DNA from: Betaproteobacteria bacterium UBA6910
Lineage (GTDB): Bacteria; Pseudomonadota; Gammaproteobacteria; Burkholderiales; UBA6910
Length of the DNA stretch: 8,663 bases
NCBI GenBank assembly: GCA_002451065.1
Contig: DKBC01000090.1
Location: 1 to 8,663, forward strand
Reading direction: 5' to 3'
In this document: piece after piece, positions 1-5,373 of the stretch
Layout: the number at the start of each line of letters is the position of its first letter
Numbering within the stretch: position 1 is the first letter of the stretch
Made by a program: the position numbers and the translations under genes
Notes under the pieces: generated by a model
The model's database searches: none
What the model saw: only the letters and a program-made list of their open reading frames with translations
What the model was told of the DNA's origin: nothing

Positions 1-291
1 GACCAGGGCCGGATCAAGAAGAGCATCGAGGAAACCGGCTACCCGCCCGACCTGAAGATCCTGGCGGAGGGCGTCGAGGACCAGAAGGATCCGAAGAAGG
101 CCATGATCTTCTTCCTGCGCCGGATTCCCAGGGACCCCTTCGCCGATCCCAAGCTTCCTCCCGACGAGACCTGGGGGCTGCGCAGCTACGAAAGCCCCCC
201 CGACGCGCCCCAGGCGGGCGCCGACGTTTTCGACGTGTATTCCCTGTCTGCGGGCACCGGCCTCAACGGCGTGCCCTACCGGGACTGGTGA
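1..291 (+). CDS. Pseudopilin (GspG-like), 3' part only
   Basis: This is the last 96 residues of a pseudopilin whose start lies before the window. The open frame runs from base 1 to the TGA at 289-291. It contains a YPPDLKIL segment followed by FLRRIPRDPF. In type II secretion major pseudopilins and their relatives this segment follows the N-terminal helix, and the RxxPxDPF stretch leads into the C-terminal beta region. A GLRSY segment and a FDVYSLS segment follow, and the protein ends in PYRDW. The N-terminal prepilin signal and methylated Phe cannot be seen because the gene is cut. The stop codon overlaps the ATG of the next pseudopilin (TGATG), so the genes are probably translationally coupled. 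Known for the family: processed by a prepilin peptidase and assembled into a short inner-membrane-anchored fibre. Whether it belongs to a true type II secretion system or a type IV pilus-like system cannot be told from this fragment. Confidence 0.85.
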   Translation, partial: DQGRIKKSIEETGYPPDLKILAEGVEDQKDPKKAMIFFLRRIPRDPFADPKLPPDETWGLRSYESPPDAPQAGADVFDVYSLSAGTGLNGVPYRDW

Positions 292-695
292 TGGAGCGCG
301 TTCGGCTCGCGGCATGGCGCGTCGGCCCGCGCAACGGCTTCACCCTGGTGGAGCTGCTGGTGGTGATGGCCATCATCGCCCTGCTGCTGGCCCTCGCGGT
401 GCCGCGCTATTTCAAGAGCGTGACCCGCGCCGAGGAAACGGTCCTGCGTGAGAATCTCACCCTGATGCGTGACGCCGTCGACAAGTATTACGCCGACAAC
501 GCCAAGTATCCGCCCGATCTCCAGGAGCTGGTCACCAAGCGCTATCTGCGCAAGGTGCCGCACGACCCCCTCACCGGCACCGCGGCCACCTGGGTCATCG
601 TGCCGCCGGACGATCCGGAGAAGGGCGGCGTCTATGACGTGAAGAGCGGCGCCCCCGGCAATTCCCTGGCGGGCACGCCGTACGCCGACTGGTGA
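291..695 (+). CDS. Pseudopilin / type II secretion system protein G-like
   Basis: A complete 134-residue pseudopilin. After a 16-residue basic leader comes the classic prepilin peptidase site, G16 followed by FTLVELLVVMAIIALLLAL, with the conserved Glu at +5 (E21) and a hydrophobic helix to about residue 41. The C-terminal domain has YPPDLQEL (73-80), LRKVPHDPLTG (86-96) and a GVYDVKSG segment (113-120), and it ends in PYADW. ATG at 291 overlaps the preceding TGA and is the likely start; GTG at 288 in the same frame is possible. The last bases lie only 8 bp before the next start. Role from the family: inner-membrane pseudopilus subunit, cleaved and N-methylated by a PilD/GspO-type peptidase. 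It parallels the upstream fragment closely (YPPDL, RxxPxDP, C-terminal Y-x-D-W), so the two look like tandem paralogues. The exact class within the pseudopilins (G, H, I or type IV minor pilin) is not certain. Confidence 0.92.
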   Translation: MERVRLAAWRVGPRNGFTLVELLVVMAIIALLLALAVPRYFKSVTRAEETVLRENLTLMRDAVDKYYADNAKYPPDLQELVTKRYLRKVPHDPLTGTAATWVIVPPDDPEKGGVYDVKSGAPGNSLAGTPYADW

Positions 696-703
696 GGCCG
701 GGC

Positions 704-1870
704 ATGGGGCGGGCGCGCAGTCAGCGCGGTTTCACCTATATCGCGATCCTGCTGGCGGTGGCGCTGCACGGCGCGGTGCTTGCCGCCGTGGGCATTTTCT
801 GGTCCACGGCCCAGCAGCGGGAGAAGGAGCGGGAACTCCTGTTCATCGGGACCGAGTTCCGCAATGCCCTGCGCTCCTACGCGGCGGGCGGGCCTACCGT
901 GACGGGGCAGGCGCCCCAGTCCCTGGATGACTTGGTGCGGGACGCGCGCTTTCCCAACGTCAAGCGCCACCTCCGCAAGATCTACGTGGATCCCATGACC
1001 AGCACCAGGGAATGGGGCCTGGTGCGCGGGCCGGACGGCAAGGGCATCATCGGCGTTTACAGCCTTTCCGAGGCAAAGCCCCTCAAGACCGCGGACTTCC
1101 CCATCGAGTACGCCGAGTTCGAGGGCAAGACCCAATACGCGGAATGGAAGTTCGTCCATGGCACCGCAAGGGCTGCACTCAAGCCGGGCCAGCTTCCTTC
1201 GGGCATTCCGGGCACGCCCACCGCCCCCGGGCAACTCCCGCCGGGCCTGCAGCCCCAGCCGCCGGGGGCCCTGCCGGGCGACGCTCCGGCTCCCACGGTT
1301 TCGACTCCGGTGCTCGCGCCGGTCACCCCTCCGGCGCCCGCCCCGCAACCTGCAACGGTTCCAGCGCCCGTCGCCACGCCAGCCGTTACGCCGCCGCCGC
1401 TGCCGGTTCCCACGCCCCCGGACCAGCAACCCCCTGCCGCGCCCGAACCGCCCCCGGCTGTGGCCGCGCCGGGGGATGCCCCGGCCACGCCGGGATCGCC
1501 GGACACTGCCGTGCCGCCCGACACCGCCACCCCGGACGCGCCGCCCGTGCCCGGCGCTCCGCCGGCGGACGCGCCCGGCCAGGTCCCGGCCACGCCTTTA
1601 CCGGCACCCGCTCCGGCGCCGACGCCGCCGCCCGACTCGCCGCTGCAGCCTTTCCCGGGCACCGCGCCGCCGGACACACCCCCCCAGGCCCCGGCGACGC
1701 CCGCGCCGCCGGCTCCGGCTCCCGCCCCGCCGCCGTCACCAGCTCCGGATTCGCCGCTCCAGCCCCTGGAGCCGACACCATTGCAGCCCGCGCCCCTTTC
1801 CACCCCGTTCCCCAGCGCCCCGGCGCCCGCCCCCGTCGCGCCGCCGGACGCGCAGACCGCGCCGCGCTAG
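704..1870 (+). CDS. Pseudopilin-like protein with long proline-rich C-terminal tail
   Basis: A protein of 388 residues in two parts. Residues 1-153 are a pseudopilin-like domain: leader SQRG9, then FTYIAILLAVALHG and a hydrophobic helix, then QREKERELLFIGTEFR, RHLRKIYVDPMTS and GVYSLSEAKPLK, ending near QYAEWKF. The residue at +5 after the cleavage Gly is Ala (A14), not the usual Glu; type II secretion GspK subunits also lack this Glu. The QREKERELLFIG and RHLRxxYxDP pattern fits a pseudopilin-like group I recall from betaproteobacterial pseudopilin operons. Residues 154-388 are almost entirely Pro, Ala, Thr and Gly, with PDSPLQP occurring twice and no Cys, aromatic core or hydrophobic helix, so they are probably disordered. 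ATG at 704 has GAGG (694-697) six bases upstream and is preferred; GTG at 692 overlaps the previous stop and is the alternative. The tail is far longer than the family normally has. Its role is unknown: a spacer, a periplasmic or wall-spanning linker, or a partner-binding segment. Confidence 0.85.
   Translation: MGRARSQRGFTYIAILLAVALHGAVLAAVGIFWSTAQQREKERELLFIGTEFRNALRSYAAGGPTVTGQAPQSLDDLVRDARFPNVKRHLRKIYVDPMTSTREWGLVRGPDGKGIIGVYSLSEAKPLKTADFPIEYAEFEGKTQYAEWKFVHGTARAALKPGQLPSGIPGTPTAPGQLPPGLQPQPPGALPGDAPAPTVSTPVLAPVTPPAPAPQPATVPAPVATPAVTPPPLPVPTPPDQQPPAAPEPPPAVAAPGDAPATPGSPDTAVPPDTATPDAPPVPGAPPADAPGQVPATPLPAPAPAPTPPPDSPLQPFPGTAPPDTPPQAPATPAPPAPAPAPPPSPAPDSPLQPLEPTPLQPAPLSTPFPSAPAPAPVAPPDAQTAPR
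1163..1867 (+). repeat. Low-complexity proline/alanine-coding tract
   Basis: This stretch encodes the Pro/Ala/Thr-rich tail of the third pseudopilin. It is extremely C-rich on the plus strand and consists of short degenerate units (PAP, PPP, TPP, APAP) without a fixed period. One longer unit, PDSPLQP, recurs at about 1630-1650 and 1746-1766. Its skewed composition produces long open frames in other frames on both strands, none of which looks like a protein. Such tracts can change length by slippage. Confidence 0.8.
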
Positions 1871-1940
1871 AAGGATCAGCGGTAATCCGGGTTCCTCCGG
1901 CGCCCCGTCTAGCCATCGAATTTCATCGGAGATTCTTTCC

Positions 1941-2849
1941 ATGATCCAACGACGCTTGATTCCTGCCGCCGTATTCGCCGCGGCCTTCGCCACCGCCCCG
2001 GGGGCGTCGGCCGCAACCACCTACGACGACGTGGCGCCGATCTTTGCCCAGCGCTGCATCATGTGCCACAGCGGGGACGGGGCGCCCCTCGGGTTGCGTC
2101 TGGACACCCGGGAGGGCGTGATGAAAGGCAGCCAGAAGGGGCCGGTGGTCAAGGCGGGCGACCGCGCCAGCGAACTGCTGCGCCGGGTCCGCGGCGAGTC
2201 CCAGCCCAGGATGCCCCTGGTGGGCGATCCCCTCGGCCAGGAGGAAATCGCGCGGCTGGAAGCCTGGGTCACGGGGGGCCTCGCTCCGGGACAGTCAGCC
2301 GACAAACCCGCTGCGCCAGCCGCACTCGCCCGGCCCGCGGCGGGCCAGCCGGTGACCTGGGCCCACGTGGCGCCGGTATTCCTGCAGCGCTGCGCCAAGT
2401 GCCACTCCGACAACGGCATCATGGGAGCCCCGCCGGAGGGGTATCGGCTGTCCAGCTATGAGACGGCGATCTCCCCGGCCGACCGCGTGCGGATCGTGCC
2501 CGGCAACCCCGGCGCCAGCGAGGTGGTCCGCCGCATCCGCGGCCTGTCCCAGCCGCGCATGCCCTTCGACGGGCCGCCCTGGCTGCCCGAGGAGGACATC
2601 CGGCTCATCGAGGAATGGATCCGCCAGGGCGCGGCGTCGGCCTCGGGGGCCCCGGCACCCATCCCCGTGGGTGCCCGGGTGCGTTTCGAGGGAACCCTCA
2701 CCGGGCAATGGGCGGTGGACGGCACGCCGGTGGCCGTGGACGGCGGCACCCGCATCGACAAGGGGCCCCGCATCGGGGACCGCGTAGAGGTACGCGGCAG
2801 CGTGGGGCAGGATGGTCGCATCCGGGTCGAGCGCCTGCGGCGGCGCTGA
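1941..2849 (+). CDS. Exported di-heme c-type cytochrome with DUF5666-like C-terminal domain
   Basis: 302 residues. Residues 1-25 form a Sec signal peptide (MIQRR, hydrophobic alanine-rich core, probable cleavage after GASA). Two similar cytochrome units follow. Unit one has the heme site CIMCH at 39-43 and PRMPL, with M91 a likely distal ligand. Unit two has CAKCH at 151-155 and PRMPF, with M207. Each unit has the order (A/V)PIF..RC..CH, a GP/VxxGxxxxSE(L/V)xRR(V/I)RG segment, the PRMP motif and a closing EEIxxLExW helix. This resembles the planctomycete-type cytochrome c family (PSCyt1), which is found widely in proteobacteria. Residues 244-302 (VRFEGTLTGQW, VDGGTRIDKG, GDRVEVRGSV) resemble DUF5666, a small beta domain. 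ATG at 1941 is chosen because a signal peptide follows at once and GGAG lies at 1928-1931; the longer in-frame extension upstream would run through the pseudopilin gene. It probably transfers electrons in the periplasm. Partner unknown. Confidence 0.88.
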   Translation: MIQRRLIPAAVFAAAFATAPGASAATTYDDVAPIFAQRCIMCHSGDGAPLGLRLDTREGVMKGSQKGPVVKAGDRASELLRRVRGESQPRMPLVGDPLGQEEIARLEAWVTGGLAPGQSADKPAAPAALARPAAGQPVTWAHVAPVFLQRCAKCHSDNGIMGAPPEGYRLSSYETAISPADRVRIVPGNPGASEVVRRIRGLSQPRMPFDGPPWLPEEDIRLIEEWIRQGAASASGAPAPIPVGARVRFEGTLTGQWAVDGTPVAVDGGTRIDKGPRIGDRVEVRGSVGQDGRIRVERLRRR

Positions 2850-2863
2850 CTTTGCCCGTGACA

Positions 2864-2888
2864 CCGGGCGCTATTGGTGAGCGCCGGG
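2864..2888 (+). other. Hairpin just after the cytochrome gene
   Basis: GGCGCT (2867-2872) pairs with AGCGCC (2880-2885) around a 7-base loop, and two more pairs form after one mismatch. It starts 15 bases past the cytochrome stop codon. No T-run follows, so it is not a canonical intrinsic terminator. It could protect the mRNA end or mark a factor-dependent stop. Confidence 0.3.
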
Positions 2889-2938
2889 GCGTAGCGGGGT
2901 CGGCTCGGTTTGGCCCTTGCCCGTGCCGGCTCCAGGCG

Positions 2939-2970
2939 AAAAAAAAGGGTGCGACCGTAAGATCGCACCC
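2939..2970 (-). terminator. Intrinsic terminator, minus strand
   Basis: Read on the minus strand, GGGTGCGA pairs perfectly with TCGCACCC (2970-2963 with 2954-2947) around an 8-base loop, and eight T follow at 2946-2939. On the plus strand the stem is followed by CAGGGCTTGA with no T-run, so it works in one direction only. No protein gene on the minus strand leads into it; the nearest minus-strand gene lies beyond the opposite-strand CcsA-like gene. It therefore probably ends a non-coding transcript. Confidence 0.75.
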
Positions 2971-3059
2971 CAGGGCTTGAGCCCGGCGGCCTAAGCCACC
3001 GGGGGTTGGGGACCAAAGGGAGAGGAAGCCTTAACCCGTCCTCTTCCCGCTAAGCTTCC
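2939..3059 (-). ncRNA. Candidate structured small RNA (3' portion), family unknown
   Basis: Three structures follow one another on the minus strand. First is a hairpin of GGAAGC plus TTA (3059-3051) with TAA and GCTTCC (3033-3031, 3029-3024), with one bulged base. Its loop can also pair with the bases just downstream (see findings). Second is a 9-bp stem CCCGGTGGC (3003-2995), TTAG loop, GCCGCCGGG (2990-2982), which closes fully on the minus strand through a G-U wobble; the plus-strand copy would carry a C-A mismatch. Third is the terminator with eight T. No open frame of note spans it. The 5' end is not fixed: it may lie just upstream of 3059, or as far as the TATAAT box at 3334-3329, which would give about 380 nt. 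I could not match it to 6S, tmRNA, RNase P, SRP RNA or a known riboswitch by eye. The alternative is a leftover terminator region of a lost gene. Confidence 0.35.
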
Positions 3060-3328
3060 AGGCAACCTACCATGGCAAACACCGAAAACTGCCCTCTATT
3101 CCGACTAATTGCATGAGCTATGCCAGATTCCATGGAAATCAGCCAACCCACGGATTTTGCGGCTTTCCAGTTCCAAGAGCGGATTAAGTCAATCCTCAAA
3201 TAGCTGGGGGAAACTCGGGCATATCCCCCGACGACCGGATCATTTGACCCTTGTTCTTGCCTGTCGCCAATCCTTGGCGGAAAACTTCTGACGTCAGCCC
3301 CGCATCGTATGGCACTGAATCACGCGGA

Positions 3329-3347
3329 ATTATACCCAAGTTTGGGT
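3329..3347 (-). promoter_or_regulatory. Possible minus-strand promoter -10 with adjacent dyad
   Basis: The minus strand reads a perfect TATAAT at 3334-3329. Immediately upstream, and sharing one base with it, is the dyad ACCCAA-2-TTGGGT (3334-3347), a plausible operator. No good -35 hexamer stands 16-18 bases upstream, so an activator would be needed if this is a promoter. It is placed correctly to drive the candidate RNA ending at 2939. Confidence 0.2.
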
Positions 3348-3353
3348 GAAAAG

Positions 3354-3403
3354 CCGCGACTCGTTGCCTCCTGCGCCAGAAATTTCTGGCAAGGGAGTCG
3401 CGG
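3354..3403. repeat. Long imperfect inverted repeat with inner palindrome
   Basis: CCGCGACTC (3354-3362) and GAGTCGCGG (3395-3403) are perfect 9-base complements. Inside, TTGCC (3364-3368) can pair with GGCAA (3388-3392). Alternatively the 16-base palindrome GCCAGAAATTTCTGGC (3375-3390) folds on itself, so two inner structures compete. No T-run follows on the plus strand. On the minus strand only a weak CTTTTC follows. It may be a regulatory RNA fold, a protein-binding site or a small repeat of the interspersed type. Confidence 0.5.
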
Positions 3404-3536
3404 AGTCAGCAGCCACGCATCCCTGGCCACGTTCGCCCACTCCCGCAAAAGGCTTGCCGAAGTCCGTCCCCAGGCGCAGGCTTGGCGATGCAAGGCCCAT
3501 ATTCGGGTGGCATGCCGCGGCGATTGCCGGCGGGTT

Positions 3537-3570
3537 GGGGCAATTCCCCCGAATTGCCCCCTCCGTTTTT
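3537..3570 (+). terminator. Perfect hairpin with nearby T-run; possible terminator or attenuator
   Basis: GGGGCAATT (3537-3545) and AATTGCCCC (3552-3560) form a perfect 9-bp stem around CCCCCG. Five T follow at 3566-3570 after a 5-base gap, which is longer than ideal for an intrinsic terminator. It lies upstream of the sigma-54-like promoter, so it could isolate that promoter from upstream plus-strand transcription. As DNA, the palindrome could also be an operator. Its presence argues against this stretch being the N-terminal coding part of the CcsA-like gene. Confidence 0.35.
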
Positions 3571-3623
3571 CGGGTCGGCAGGCAAACGCGTTATTGCTCA
3601 GGAAGTTGATAATCACCCTTTTC

Positions 3624-3639
3624 GGGCATAGTTATTGCT
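3624..3639 (+). promoter_or_regulatory. Sigma-54-like promoter for the CcsA-like gene
   Basis: GGGCAT (3624-3629), five bases, then TTGCT (3635-3639) fits the sigma-54 consensus TGGCAC-N5-TTGCW with four of six matches at -24 and a full match at -12. The GG-to-GC spacing of 10 bases is correct. Transcription would begin near 3650, leaving a leader of about 46 bases before ATG 3696. The 9-mer GTTATTGCT of the -12 region also occurs at 3590-3598, but without a -24 element. An activator (bEBP) site upstream is not identified. Confidence 0.3.
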
Positions 3640-3695
3640 GGTCCACCAGCATGACAAATGGTCGGGAAATAATGCGCGGCGGGATCGATTCCAGC

Positions 3696-4685
3696 ATGGC
3701 GACAACTGGTCAGAACCAGTCCTCTTCCTGGCGACTCGTGATGCTCGCCGGCGTGGGCGTTGCGGTCCTGTTCCTGGCGGGCGTTCCCTTTTTCCTCCAG
3801 GAAGTGCAGTTGATGTCCGGGGGGGTGCACCAGAACGGCTATCGCCTGGCCACCGCGGGCAACTCGCTGCTGGCGCTTTCGGCCGCACTCTATGTGGCGC
3901 ACCTGATGATGGGGCTTGGCGTTGCCGGAAAGTGGGCATCCCGCCTTGCCGGCGCCGGCGCCCTGGTGCTGGCGCTGGATCTCGGCTCCCACCTCCTGGG
4001 ACTCGGCCGCTTCTCCCAGATGTCCGAGCACTCGCCCATCGACGCGTACGACGTGGTCTCGGTGCTGGTCCCGATGGTGGTCGTCTGGTACCTCATCGTG
4101 GAGAAGGTCACCGATTCCCGGGCGGCGGGCGCCTTCGTCATGCCCATCGTGCTCAGCCTGGTGGGCGCCGAGATGTGGTTCCTGGCGGAACACGCCGGTA
4201 GCCGCGACCTGGTGCTCAGCGGTTATCGGAATTACTGGGGCCAGGCCTATCTTGTCGCCCACGTGGTGGGCTACACCGCCTTCGTGCTGGCGGCGGCGGT
4301 GGGGGTCCTCTACCTCCTGCGCTATCACCTGGACCCCTTGGGCATCCGCCATCCCAGAGCCTCGCGTTTCCTTCCCGATACCTGGCGCGCCCAGACTCTG
4401 ATGGTTTCCATGGTGGGCATCGGCGTCCCGGTTTTCGTGATCGCCATGTTCTTCTCGGCGGGCTGGTTCCTGGGGTCCGCGGGTTGGAGCGACTACGCCT
4501 GGATCAAAAACCTGTGGGTAGTCCTGGTGCTCGGCTTCTACGCATGCTTCCTCTACGTCATGTATTCCCGCAGCCTGGCGGGCCACCACATGGCCTGGTG
4601 GGCCGTATCCGGCCTCGCCTTCACCCTGGCCGCTTTCATCGGCAGCCATCTCCTGACCCTGGGTATTCCCGCGGTTAACACCTGA
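3696..4685 (+). CDS. CcsA/CytC_asm-like polytopic membrane protein with degenerate WWD motif
   Basis: 329 residues with about nine hydrophobic segments: 14-34, 57-77, 84-103, 118-137, 146-166, 186-207, 234-258, 270-290 and 299-320. Layout and local motifs match the cytochrome c assembly (CcsA/ResC-like) family: ideally placed histidines within helices (H69, H99, H189, H318), the helix LVAHVVGYTAFVLAAAVGVL, and a closing FIGSHLLTLG. CcsA proteins normally carry a tryptophan-rich WGxYWSWDPKE loop that handles heme. Here the matching place reads AGWSDYAWIKNLW (262-274): some aromatic residues remain but the WDPKE part is gone. It may therefore be a divergent heme-handling protein rather than a standard cytochrome c synthase subunit. 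ATG 3696 is chosen because the membrane domain starts 13 residues later and the longer in-frame extension back to 3309 is composed of non-protein-like sequence with hairpins. ATG 3672 is the other reasonable start. No ResB/Ccs1 partner is adjacent; the di-heme cytochrome upstream is a possible client. Confidence 0.75.
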   Translation: MATTGQNQSSSWRLVMLAGVGVAVLFLAGVPFFLQEVQLMSGGVHQNGYRLATAGNSLLALSAALYVAHLMMGLGVAGKWASRLAGAGALVLALDLGSHLLGLGRFSQMSEHSPIDAYDVVSVLVPMVVVWYLIVEKVTDSRAAGAFVMPIVLSLVGAEMWFLAEHAGSRDLVLSGYRNYWGQAYLVAHVVGYTAFVLAAAVGVLYLLRYHLDPLGIRHPRASRFLPDTWRAQTLMVSMVGIGVPVFVIAMFFSAGWFLGSAGWSDYAWIKNLWVVLVLGFYACFLYVMYSRSLAGHHMAWWAVSGLAFTLAAFIGSHLLTLGIPAVNT

Positions 4686-4734
4686 TCCCTCACACCGGCC
4701 CCCACTGAAGCGAAGCGCCGGGCGCCATCCTTGT

Positions 4735-5373
4735 CTAGCGCTTCTCCGCCGGATCTCCGGCGGCATCCGTCATGCGCACCAGGTCGGCGAGGGAGCGCGC
4801 CCGCATTTTTTTCATGACCCGCGCCCGGTGGATCTCCACGGTGCGGGTGCTCAGCCCCAGCTCCCGGGCGATGATCTTGTTGGGCTTGCCAGCGGCCACC
4901 CGCTGGAGCACCTCCCGCTCCCGGGGCGTGAGTCCGGCGAGGCGTGCGCTCAGTTCCTCCGCCAATGCGCGCCGGGCGCGCCCCGCGGCATAGAGGCGCA
5001 ACGCCCCGTGCACCCGGTCCAACAGCGCCTGGTCGCTGAAAGGCTTCTGCAGGAAATCCACGGCGCCGCCCTTCATGGCCGTAACCGCCGTGGGAACGTC
5101 GCCGTGGCCGGTGATGACGATAACCGGGAGCGGGATGCCGCGGCGGGCCAGCTCCTGCTGCAGCTCCAGCCCGCTCATGCCCGGCATGCGCACGTCCGCC
5201 ACCAGGCAGCCCTCGGGATCGGGGCCCGCCGCCCCCAGGAACTCCCCCGCCGACGCGAAGGCCGCCGCACGCATTCCCAGGGACCGCAGCAGCATGCAAA
5301 GGGATTCCCGCACGTCGTAATCGTCGTCCACGACATACACCGTGCCCGACCGGAATTCGGCCGCGTCAGCCAT
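4735..5373 (-). CDS. Response regulator, FixJ/NarL type (REC + LuxR HTH)
   Basis: 212 residues. The receiver domain (about 10-125) has the acidic pair D16/D17, phospho-acceptor D60 in VADVRMPG, T88 in ITGHGD and K110 in QKPF, so all key residues are present. After an alanine-rich linker comes a LuxR-type DNA-binding domain (about 147-202): LTPREREVLQRVAAGKPNK, then IARELGLSTRTVEIHRARVM, the recognition helix. This is the FixJ/TodT/TtrR arrangement. Its ATG lies inside the end of the kinase gene (8-bp overlap), so the two are coupled and form one two-component system. The stop is only 49 bp from the convergent CcsA-like gene, with no clear terminator between. The likely action is transcription activation on phosphorylation; the divergent gene at 6856 is the nearest possible target. 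The signal is unknown. Confidence 0.93.
   Translation of the reverse strand: MADAAEFRSGTVYVVDDDYDVRESLCMLLRSLGMRAAAFASAGEFLGAAGPDPEGCLVADVRMPGMSGLELQQELARRGIPLPVIVITGHGDVPTAVTAMKGGAVDFLQKPFSDQALLDRVHGALRLYAAGRARRALAEELSARLAGLTPREREVLQRVAAGKPNKIIARELGLSTRTVEIHRARVMKKMRARSLADLVRMTDAAGDPAEKR

Larger units (their letters stand above)
2850..3695. other. 846-bp intergenic block rich in inverted repeats
   Basis: No open frame here has protein-like composition, a start with a ribosome site, or a recognisable motif. By eye 3060-3345 is clearly AT-richer than the flanking genes. The block contains many inverted repeats. Those listed as separate features are at 2864-2888, 2947-2970, 2982-3003, 3024-3059, 3334-3347, 3354-3403 and 3537-3560. 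Smaller ones are GGATT-5-AATCC (3181-3195), GGGGGA/TCCCCC (3206-3229), CGCCAA-3-TTGGCG (3265-3279) and the palindrome CTGACGTCAG (3288-3297). The left half reads best as non-coding RNA on the minus strand and the right half as the regulatory region of the CcsA-like gene. Confidence 0.6.

Noticed and set aside
1158..1940. Extension of the cytochrome frame back through the pseudopilin gene
   Set aside because: It reads as an Arg/Pro-rich shadow of the proline tract. A signal peptide starts at ATG 1941.
1012..1944. Long open frames on both strands over the proline-rich tract (also 1057-1803 and 1386-1916 minus)
   Set aside because: They arise from the GC-rich low-complexity sequence. Their products are Gly/Ala or Arg/Ala polymers with no domain.
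3061..3071. GGTAGGTTGCC on the minus strand, like the 3' end of a c-di-GMP-I riboswitch
   Set aside because: The required upstream GAAA tetraloop stem and the ACGCAAAGCC core are not found at the right distance, and no gene lies downstream.
3109..3291. 60-codon open frame on the plus strand in the intergenic block
   Set aside because: No ribosome site, no motif, and it overlaps several inverted repeats; probably chance in AT-richer sequence.
2939..3334. 6S RNA, tmRNA, RNase P RNA or SRP RNA
   Set aside because: None of the conserved cores I know for these RNAs is present in either strand.
3309..3695. In-frame 129-residue N-terminal extension of the CcsA-like protein
   Set aside because: The sequence is non-protein-like, contains two strong hairpins and has no ribosome site. 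The membrane domain begins right after ATG 3696.
4686..4734. Bidirectional terminator between the convergent CcsA-like and regulator genes
   Set aside because: The only stem, GCGCC-G-GGCGC, has a loop too small to fold, and no T-run follows on either strand.
3591..4766. 391-codon open frame opposite the CcsA-like gene
   Set aside because: A His/Gly/Arg-rich antisense shadow. The plus-strand frame has clear membrane helices and family motifs.
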